Shown piece after piece: positions 7,289 to 13,221 of a stretch of DNA of 15,450 bases. The stretch covers positions 1-15,450 of the forward strand of contig PFGS01000214.1 of assembly GCA_002783525.1 (NCBI GenBank), read 5' to 3'. A model generated the notes under the pieces. The model was not told the DNA's origin and made no database searches. It worked only from the letters and a program-made list of their open reading frames with translations. The translations under genes and the position numbers were made by a program. The DNA is from Ignavibacteriales bacterium CG12_big_fil_rev_8_21_14_0_65_30_8 (lineage in GTDB: Bacteria; Bacteroidota; Ignavibacteria; Ignavibacteriales; Ignavibacteriaceae). How positions within the stretch are numbered: position 1 is the first letter of the stretch; the number at the start of each line of letters is the position of its first letter.

Positions 7289-10200
7289 TTAGCTTGTGTA
7301 TTTCTCTTTTATTTTTTCTAATTCTTTTATGGCAGTATCAATTAATTTTGTCAGATCAGAAACAAGCACTTCTGTAAATTCATCAAATTCATCTTCCCTT
7401 GCTTTTCTTTCTAATTCATTACAAATATCAGCAATTGCAGTAATACCAAGTGTAACACTACTTCCTTTAAGTTTATGCGCATTAAACTGGAGCATTCTTG
7501 CATCTTTATTCATTTGAGAATGTTTTATTTGTTGTATAGTCTTTGGAAGATCTTCAATAAAAATTGAAATTAGCTCTTTGTAAAATTTAAGGTCATCAGG
7601 TGTTTGAATATCTTCAAGAAATGATATTTTCCCTTCATCAATTATTTTTGTTCTTGTTGCTTTAGTTTTTAATCTTTGTACTAAATCTAATTTTTGGTTT
7701 TTTATTTTTTCTCCCCAATTAACAAGTATCTTTTGAAGTTCGTCAATATGAATCGGTTTACTTATGTAATCATCCATCCCGACTTTTAGACAAGTTTCTC
7801 TATCACCTTGCATTGCATTTGCAGTCATTGCAATTATTCGGGGTCGTGTGTTTTCGTTTTGTTCATCTAAAATTAATTTTGTTGCTTCATATCCATCCAT
7901 CTCAGGCATAAGAACATCCATAAAAACAACATCATATCTAATATTCCTAACACTCTGAACTGCTTCTTGTCCATTTGCAACAACATCAACTCTATACCCC
8001 ATTTTTTCAAAAGTTCTTATGGCTACTTTTTGGTTAACAAGATTATCTTCAGCCAATAAAATTCTAAGTGGATAATTTTGTGCTAAAGTATTATCCAATT
8101 CTTTTTCATATTTTCTATATTTTCTTTCTCTCTTCTCACCCCGTACTGCTTTTAATAAAATCTGTTGTAATTGATTTTGTTTTATAGGTTTGGTTAAAAA
8201 GAGAATATCTAAAGCCGTATTTCTTTTTTGAAGTTCCTCTTTTTGATTTATTGAAGATAAAATTATAATTGGTAATTCATGCAACAATTCATCTTTTCTA
8301 ATTATTGAAGCCAATTTAATTCCATCAATTTCAGGCATTTGGTAATCCAGAATTGCAAGATCAAAATGTTCATTATTTTCAATTAGTTTTATTACTTCTT
8401 TTGGTGTTGATAAAACTGTTGGTTTCATCTTCCAAGATTCTGCCTGTACTTTTAATATTCTCCTATTGGTTTGGTTATCATCAACAATTAACACCCTTTT
8501 ATTTAATAGTTCAGGAGGTTGAGTTTTAATATAAACTTTTTGTTTTGATGGTTCGGCTTTTGCTTTAATTGTAAAAAAGAAAGTTGTTCCTTTGCCAAGT
8601 TTACTTTCTACCCAAACTTCGCCGCCCATCATGTGAGCAAGTCTTTGACTAATTGCAAGTCCTAAACCTGTACCGCCGTGCGTTCTTGTTGTTGAAGAAT
8701 CAACCTGGCTGAAAGACTTAAAAAGTCTGTCCATTTTATCTTCAGGAATACCAACACCGGTATCTTTCACAGAAAAGATCAGTTCAAAAATGTCATCAGT
8801 TTTGCTTTCGGCAGAAACTGAAACAAATACATCTCCTTCTTCTGTAAATTTAATAGCATTATTGACCAGATTAATTATAATCTGTTTTAGCCTTGTTACA
8901 TCGCCGTTAATTGTAATTGGTGTATTATTTTCTATTAAATAACCCAAGTCTAAAGATTTTTCAGATGCTTTTTGAGCGAGCAAGTCTAGTGAATCCTCAA
9001 TACAATCTCTCAGATCGAATGGTTGATTTTCTAATTCTAATTTTTCTGATTCAATTTTTGAGAAGTCTAAAATATCATTAATTATTACAAGAAGTTGATC
9101 ACCACTTATTCTAATTGTCTCCACAAATTCTTTTTGTTCTTCGTCAAGATCAGTATCTAAAAGCAAACCTGTCATACCAATAACTCCGTTCATTGGAGTT
9201 CTAATTTCGTGACTCATCAATGCAAGGAATTCGCTTTTCACTTTTACAGCTGCCTCTGCTTTTTTAGCCGCAATATCTAATTCTGTATTTTTTTTTCTAA
9301 TTTCTTCACTTATTTGAGCTCTTTTTAAAACTCCAGCAATAGTTGCTGCGGTAGTATGTAATAAATATTCTTCACTATCTGTCCAAGTTCTTTCATCTGT
9401 AAGTTCATCAAATCCGATAAAACCCCAATAATTTCCATCTATTAATATTGGTACTAAAATTATAGATTTGATTTTACTATCAATAAATAAATTTTGTGCT
9501 TCTTTAGGTAGATCTTTTATAACATATTTTAATGATCTGCCGGCTTTAAAATTTTCATAAAAATTTAAGGCTGCAAATCTTGAATATGAAAGTCTTTGTA
9601 ATGAAGGCTCATTAATTTGAGCTACAGCATTTTCTGATGTCCATTCGTAAGTTAGTTTTGCAAAATTTTCTTCTGTTTCTTCAATTACCTGATGCTGATA
9701 AATATAAACTCTTTCAACCTCTGCAGCTATGCCCAATATTCTAATTGCGGAATTTAAACCATAATTTAAATCTTTACTTGCTACTAAACTCTTTGTTGCT
9801 TCGGCAATACCTTGCAGTAGATTGTCTTTTTTCTTTAATAAATCTTTATCTTCTTTGCTTTTTGTAATATCTCTAAAAACACTTAATAGAAGTCTTTGAC
9901 CATTAGTGTCTTCAAAAATAGTACTAATAGCTTCAAAGTTTACAAATTTACCGTTCCAAAATTTAGCAGATAACTCAAGGTGTGGTTCAACTTTATTTTT
10001 TGTGAATATTTCTTTGTAATATTTAAGAGATTGAACTGCTTCCTCTCCTGAATGGATTACTGTAAAAGGTCTGCCAATCAATTCTTCTCTAGATTTTCCG
10101 ACCCATTCAGCATAGGCTTTATTACAATATTGTACAACACCTTTATTATCGGTTATGCGCATTCCATCTAGAGAATTTTCCCAAACTAATTCAAATATAC

Positions 10201-10735
10201 TTTCAGAATGTCTTAGCTTATTTTCTGTATTTAATCTTTCAGATATAATATGAATTGTTCCGCTACCTTTTTTCTCTCCCTCAATATTTAACAGCTTAGC
10301 ATTAATTTCAACAGGTACAAGATTACCTGTTTTATGAATTAAATTTACATGAAATTTTTCAAGTTTATTATCAGCAAATATTTTTGATAATCCTCTTAAA
10401 GCATTTTTGATCTCTGCTTTTGGTACAAAATTAATAAAGGATTTCCCCACTACTTCATCAACTTCATAACCCAGAGCATTTTTTACTGATGGCGTTATGA
10501 ACATCATTTTTCCCATTAAAGAAATTTTGAAGATTATATCTAATGAGGACTCTGAAAGTACAATAAAATTACTGTACATTTCTTCAAGCTTTGTTAAAGC
10601 TTTTTCACTATTTATAAGTATATATTTTTCCTCAGGAGATAGCTCAAAGTTTTCTGCAAATAGTTTTATGCTGTTATGAAGAAAGGCAAAAGCTTCTTCC
10701 ACATCAATAATGTGATTATTGCCAGATTTTTTCAT
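7289..10735 (-). CDS. Hybrid sensor histidine kinase: PAS-PAS-GAF-HisKA-HATPase-REC-REC-HPt
   Basis: A cytosolic 1148-aa multistep phosphorelay kinase without membrane segments. Residues from the ATG: PAS (about 60-170), PAS (about 178-292, ending in a PAC-like SVFRDITKSKED), GAF (about 305-472, LVPILIDGNYWGFIGFDE), a short coiled linker, HisKA with phospho-acceptor H509 in MSHEIRTPMNG, and HATPase_c with N-box NLVNNAIKF and G boxes DTGVGIP and GGTGLGL. Next come REC1 (DD at 752-753, acceptor D797 in LDYQMPEIDG, K849), REC2 (ED at 896-897, acceptor D940 in FMDVLMPEMDG, T971, K993) and HPt with H1087 in AHKLKGSS. All phosphotransfer residues are present. A TTG at 10738 directly precedes the ATG at 10735; the ATG is the better start. 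No response regulator with an output domain is in the window, so its target is unknown. It lies upstream of and close to the methyltransferase gene. Confidence 0.96.
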   Translation of the reverse strand: MKKSGNNHIIDVEEAFAFLHNSIKLFAENFELSPEEKYILINSEKALTKLEEMYSNFIVLSESSLDIIFKISLMGKMMFITPSVKNALGYEVDEVVGKSFINFVPKAEIKNALRGLSKIFADNKLEKFHVNLIHKTGNLVPVEINAKLLNIEGEKKGSGTIHIISERLNTENKLRHSESIFELVWENSLDGMRITDNKGVVQYCNKAYAEWVGKSREELIGRPFTVIHSGEEAVQSLKYYKEIFTKNKVEPHLELSAKFWNGKFVNFEAISTIFEDTNGQRLLLSVFRDITKSKEDKDLLKKKDNLLQGIAEATKSLVASKDLNYGLNSAIRILGIAAEVERVYIYQHQVIEETEENFAKLTYEWTSENAVAQINEPSLQRLSYSRFAALNFYENFKAGRSLKYVIKDLPKEAQNLFIDSKIKSIILVPILIDGNYWGFIGFDELTDERTWTDSEEYLLHTTAATIAGVLKRAQISEEIRKKNTELDIAAKKAEAAVKVKSEFLALMSHEIRTPMNGVIGMTGLLLDTDLDEEQKEFVETIRISGDQLLVIINDILDFSKIESEKLELENQPFDLRDCIEDSLDLLAQKASEKSLDLGYLIENNTPITINGDVTRLKQIIINLVNNAIKFTEEGDVFVSVSAESKTDDIFELIFSVKDTGVGIPEDKMDRLFKSFSQVDSSTTRTHGGTGLGLAISQRLAHMMGGEVWVESKLGKGTTFFFTIKAKAEPSKQKVYIKTQPPELLNKRVLIVDDNQTNRRILKVQAESWKMKPTVLSTPKEVIKLIENNEHFDLAILDYQMPEIDGIKLASIIRKDELLHELPIIILSSINQKEELQKRNTALDILFLTKPIKQNQLQQILLKAVRGEKRERKYRKYEKELDNTLAQNYPLRILLAEDNLVNQKVAIRTFEKMGYRVDVVANGQEAVQSVRNIRYDVVFMDVLMPEMDGYEATKLILDEQNENTRPRIIAMTANAMQGDRETCLKVGMDDYISKPIHIDELQKILVNWGEKIKNQKLDLVQRLKTKATRTKIIDEGKISFLEDIQTPDDLKFYKELISIFIEDLPKTIQQIKHSQMNKDARMLQFNAHKLKGSSVTLGITAIADICNELERKAREDEFDEFTEVLVSDLTKLIDTAIKELEKIKEKYTS

Positions 10736-10738
10736 CAA

Positions 10739-10938
10739 ATTAAATTAATATAGAATTATTCTGAATGTAATTTATCAATTTTAAATTTTAATTTAACATA
10801 TTTAGTTAAAAGAACATATATATTATTTTTCAATTCAGTATTTCATAAATCAAACCGCCAAATATTCTTATCCTTGCTAAGATGTATCCATTTATCTAAT
10901 TTTTGTATGTAAGTTTTTAATATAATTAAGGAAATTTA
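10739..10938. other. Divergent intergenic region between kinase and dehydrogenase genes
   Basis: A 200-bp AT-rich gap serving two divergent transcription units. I see a short dyad, AGAATTATTCT (10751-10761), and a TATAAT at 10921, which is too close to the ATG at 10939 to serve as its -10 box. No convincing promoter pair is visible. Confidence 0.35.
10928..10932 (+). promoter_or_regulatory. Shine-Dalgarno of the isocitrate dehydrogenase-like gene
   Basis: AAGGA ends 6 bases before the ATG at 10939, good spacing. It is the only clear ribosome-binding site before a gene of the rightward operon and fixes this start. Confidence 0.6.
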
Positions 10939-12126
10939 ATGAAACCCACTATAGTAACAATGCAGGGTGACGGAATAGGAAAAACTGTACTACCAGAAGC
11001 GGTCAAAGTTCTTGAAGCTGCTGGATTTGAAGCAGATTATGTACACGCAGATATTGGCTGGAAATTCTGGAAAAAACAAGGTAATCCTTTACCTCAAAAA
11101 ACTATTGATCTTTTAACTGAACATAAAATTGGTTTATTTGGAGCTATAACAAGCAAGCCTAAAGATAAAGCTCTTGAAGAATTAGATCCTTCTTTAAAAG
11201 GAAAAGGTTTTGTCTATTTTAGTCCGATTGTTGGATTAAGACAACATTTTGATCTGGATATTTGTATTCGTCCTTGTAAATCATTTAAAGGAAATCCACT
11301 TAATTTTATAAGGAGAGATGCAAGTGATGGTTTTGAAGAACCATTAGTTAATGCCGTTATATTCAGGCAAAACACTGAGGGATTGTACTCCGGTGTTGAA
11401 TGGACTAATCCACCAAAAGAAGTTAGAGATGCATTTAACCTTCACCCTAAAATGAAAAAGTTTAAAGATGTTCCCGGTAAAGACCTTGCAATATCTTCAA
11501 GAATTATGTCACGAGAAGCATGTCATAGAATTATAAGAGCTGCTTACGAATATGCTGATAAATTTGGATTTACAAATCTTACAGTTTGTGAAAAACCAAA
11601 TGTCCTTAGAGAAACTTCCGGTTTGATGATGGAAGAAGCAAAAAAAATATCAAAAGATTTTCCTAACATTGATCTTTGGGAAACAAACATTGATGCGCAG
11701 ATGATGTGGCTTACAAAAAATCCTGAAGACTATGGAGTAATTGTTTCAGAAAATATGTTTGGTGACATAGTTAGTGATGGTTTTGCCGGACTTATCGGCG
11801 GACTTGGTTTTGCCTGCAGTGCAAACATCGGGAAAGAAGTTGCAATATTTGAACCTACACATGGCTCTGCTCCCAAATATGAAACATTAAATCCATCAAT
11901 AGTTAATCCAATTGCAATGATTATGAGCGCTTGTATGATGCTTGACCATTTAAATGAAACTGAGAAAGCTAAAAATATTAGAAATGCAATTGCAAAAGTT
12001 GTTGAAGAAGGTAAGGTAAGAACTTATGATATGATGAAGTTAAGAGGATCACAAAAAGTTTTTGAACAAGGCGCTTGCACAACACAAGAAATGACTAATG
12101 AAATAATCAAGTACGTTAAACGCTAA
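10939..12126 (+). CDS. icd: Isocitrate dehydrogenase-like decarboxylating dehydrogenase, NADP-type motif
   Basis: A 395-aa member of the isocitrate/isopropylmalate dehydrogenase family, complete. It most likely oxidises and decarboxylates isocitrate to 2-oxoglutarate in the cytosol. Seen: the GDGIG turn near the N-terminus; the substrate segment GLRQHFDLDICIRP, close to the LRQELDLYICLRP of E. coli Icd; FRQNTEGLYSGVEW; CEKPNVLRETSG; the metal-binding region NIDAQMMWL and ENMFGDIVSDGFAGLIGG; and the cofactor segment EPTHGSAPKY. The Lys-Tyr pair (K313, Y314) is the NADP signature, where NAD enzymes and homoisocitrate or isopropylmalate dehydrogenases usually have Asp-Ile. Homoisocitrate dehydrogenase is therefore the less likely alternative. 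It is first in the rightward operon, with the aconitase-like gene further down. Repeat sequence begins at its stop codon. Confidence 0.88.
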   Translation: MKPTIVTMQGDGIGKTVLPEAVKVLEAAGFEADYVHADIGWKFWKKQGNPLPQKTIDLLTEHKIGLFGAITSKPKDKALEELDPSLKGKGFVYFSPIVGLRQHFDLDICIRPCKSFKGNPLNFIRRDASDGFEEPLVNAVIFRQNTEGLYSGVEWTNPPKEVRDAFNLHPKMKKFKDVPGKDLAISSRIMSREACHRIIRAAYEYADKFGFTNLTVCEKPNVLRETSGLMMEEAKKISKDFPNIDLWETNIDAQMMWLTKNPEDYGVIVSENMFGDIVSDGFAGLIGGLGFACSANIGKEVAIFEPTHGSAPKYETLNPSIVNPIAMIMSACMMLDHLNETEKAKNIRNAIAKVVEEGKVRTYDMMKLRGSQKVFEQGACTTQEMTNEIIKYVKR

Positions 12127-12226
12127 ACGAAAGAAGAAAAACGGTTTTAAATAAAAAAAATAAAAGGAAGTAAAACAAACTGAGATAATTTTAAAGATTC
12201 ATTTTTCGTCTCACGTTTTTCGTTTT
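12124..12226. repeat. Gene-free inverted-repeat copy related to the 12770-13218 cassette
   Basis: The gap between the dehydrogenase stop and the HD gene has partly complementary ends. 12124-12144 (TAAACGAAAGAAGAAAAACG and one G) and the complement of 12206-12226 share 14 of 21 positions, with 2 more pairable as G-U. The left arm has a 13-nt exact inverted match (ACGAAAGAAGAAA, 12127-12139) to 13197-13209. The right arm has exact 10-nt direct matches to the right repeat of the cassette (TTTTTCGTCT 12202 versus 13188; CGTTTTTCGT 12214 versus 13186). Nothing between the arms codes for protein. It may be an internally deleted or MITE-like form. Confidence 0.6.
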
Positions 12227-12236
12227 ACATTAACAT

Positions 12237-12770
12237 ATGAAAGATGAAATATTAAAAATATGGCCTGAAATAAACTGGATTAAAAATCCTGACTTAAGAG
12301 AAAAAGTTTTGCAATGTTGGATTTATGCTGTTGAAAAAAGTGTGTTAACTATTATCGATTTGGAAACCATTCCATTTTCTCTTCTGCTTAAAGATTGTAA
12401 TATTTCTTTTATGAACCATAAAAGAACAGCAGTACAATTATCCGTTGATATTGCAAAAAGAATGCAAGAAAATTTTGGAGAAAAAATAAATATTGATATG
12501 GATATACTTATTGCCGGAGCAATTCTAATTGATGTTGGTAAACTGATTGAATACGATAAAGTTGACGGCAAATTAACTACAAGTAAAGCAGGTAAACTTT
12601 TAAGGCATCCTTTCAGTGGAGTTTCTATTGCAGATAGATTTGAACTTCCTCCAGAAGTGCAGCACATTATTGCATATCATTCAAAAGAAGGTGATCTGGC
12701 AAAAAGAAGTGTGGAAGCAATAATTGTTCATCACGCAGATTTTGTAAGTTTTGAACCATTTAAGGAGTAA
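12237..12770 (+). CDS. HD-domain protein with an altered HD motif
   Basis: A 177-aa protein of the HD phosphohydrolase superfamily, in the small group with the conserved tail GKLLRHPFSG...LPPEVQHIIAYHSKEGD...EAIIVHHADFV. HD proteins bind metal through H...HD...D and usually hydrolyse phosphoesters or nucleotides. Here the first His (H61, NHKRTAV) and last Asp (D168, HHADF) are present, but the central doublet reads ILIDVGK: Ile98-Asp99 instead of His-Asp (codon att at 12528-12530). Further histidines at 124, 143, 148, 165 and 166 could contribute ligands. Activity may be lost or changed. No Shine-Dalgarno precedes the ATG. Repeat sequence lies on both sides: the gene-free copy upstream and the cassette repeat starting at its stop codon. 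Its role among tricarboxylate genes is unknown. Confidence 0.8.
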   Translation: MKDEILKIWPEINWIKNPDLREKVLQCWIYAVEKSVLTIIDLETIPFSLLLKDCNISFMNHKRTAVQLSVDIAKRMQENFGEKINIDMDILIAGAILIDVGKLIEYDKVDGKLTTSKAGKLLRHPFSGVSIADRFELPPEVQHIIAYHSKEGDLAKRSVEAIIVHHADFVSFEPFKE

Positions 12771-12800
12771 GACGATAAACGGAAAACGGAAGACGAGTAG
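12770..12800 (+). repeat. Left inverted repeat of the four-helix-bundle cassette
   Basis: A 31-nt arm starting AGACGATAAACGG. Without gaps against the complement of 13188-13218 it has 23 of 31 identities, plus 4 positions that would form G-U pairs in RNA, so 27 of 31 can pair. The outermost 8 bases (AGACGATA) and the inner AAGACGA block are exact. It begins on the last base of the HD gene stop codon and ends 5 bp before the next ATG. Confidence 0.72.
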
Positions 12801-12805
12801 ATGAT

Positions 12806-13177
12806 ATGATTAAATTGAATCATAAAAACTTGGATGTTTGGAAAAAGAGTATTGAATTAATTTCTGAAGTTTATGCTATTACTCAAAGTTTTCCAAAAGA
12901 TGAATTATTTGGTTTAACATCACAAATTAGAAGAGCATCAGTTTCAATTGCTTCAAATATAGCTGAAGGATTTGCAAGGACATCAAAAGTTGAGACCGTT
13001 AGATTTTTAGATATATCAAGATCTTCTCTTGTAGAAGTTGACACACAAATAGAGATTGCTACAAAATTGAAATATATAAAATTAGAAAATCTAGATGAAT
13101 TTTCAGAGAAATCTAATCATATATTTGCTATGCTATCAAATTTAATTAAAAAATTAAAGGAAAATGAAAAGAACTAA
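12806..13177 (+). CDS. Four-helix bundle protein, 23S rRNA intervening-sequence (S23/IVP) family
   Basis: A 123-aa all-helical protein of the family first found inside intervening sequences of 23S rRNA genes (for example in Leptospira and Coxiella) and related to the Avd accessory protein of diversity-generating retroelements. The family signature is clear: HKNLDVWKKSIELISEVY (6-23), FPKDELFGLTSQIRRASVSI (29-48), ASNIAEGFAR (49-58) and FLDISRSSLVEVDTQIEIA (67-85). The basic QIRR face and the conserved NIAEG turn are intact. The molecular function of the intervening-sequence proteins is not established; nucleic-acid binding is often suggested. The gene sits 5 bp inside the left inverted repeat and 10 bp before the right one, without a recognisable Shine-Dalgarno. 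No reverse transcriptase or variable repeat is present, so a diversity-generating retroelement is unlikely. Confidence 0.92.
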   Translation: MIKLNHKNLDVWKKSIELISEVYAITQSFPKDELFGLTSQIRRASVSIASNIAEGFARTSKVETVRFLDISRSSLVEVDTQIEIATKLKYIKLENLDEFSEKSNHIFAMLSNLIKKLKENEKN

Positions 13178-13187
13178 GGCAAAATCG

Positions 13188-13218
13188 TTTTTCGTCTTTC
13201 TTCTTTCGTCTATCGTCT
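13188..13218 (-). repeat. Right inverted repeat of the four-helix-bundle cassette
   Basis: Pyrimidine-rich on the plus strand, with CGTC at 13193, 13207 and 13214. It is the partner of 12770-12800. It ends 3 bp before the aconitase ATG and so occupies the place of a ribosome-binding site. If the two arms pair in the mRNA, the aconitase start sits directly at the foot of the stem. Confidence 0.72.
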
Positions 13219-13221
13219 AAT

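Larger units (their letters stand above)
12770..13218. mobile_element. Candidate inverted-repeat cassette carrying a four-helix-bundle gene
   Basis: A 449-bp unit consisting only of two 31-nt imperfect inverted repeats and the single gene 12806-13177. It fits exactly between the HD gene stop codon and the aconitase ATG (3 bp remain). No transposase is encoded, and I cannot identify a target-site duplication. The layout copies that of 23S rRNA intervening sequences that encode this protein family. Mobility is inferred from the repeats, the gene-free relative at 12124-12226, and the interruption of a metabolic gene group. Confidence 0.5.

Noticed and set aside
7289..10738. TTG at 10738 as kinase start
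   Set aside because: An ATG follows immediately at 10735 and is the simpler start; the difference is one residue.
10921..10926. TATAAT resembling a -10 promoter box before the isocitrate dehydrogenase-like gene
   Set aside because: It lies 12 bp before the ATG, so transcription would start inside the ribosome-binding site, and no -35 element sits at proper spacing. AT-rich DNA makes such matches common.
10939..12126. Homoisocitrate or isopropylmalate dehydrogenase as identity of the dehydrogenase
   Set aside because: The cofactor motif HGSAPKY and the GLRQHFDLDICIRP segment fit NADP isocitrate dehydrogenase better; those enzymes usually have Asp-Ile at the cofactor position.
12770..13218. 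CRISPR array or diversity-generating retroelement
   Set aside because: There are two imperfect inverted arms rather than regular direct repeats with spacers, and no reverse transcriptase, template repeat or cas gene, although the protein family is related to Avd.
12770..13218. Insertion sequence with transposase
   Set aside because: The single gene is a four-helix-bundle protein, not a transposase, and no target-site duplication can be identified at the outer ends.
13188..13218. Intrinsic terminator between the four-helix-bundle and aconitase genes
   Set aside because: The arm pairs with sequence 400 bases upstream rather than locally, and no T-run follows a GC-rich stem.
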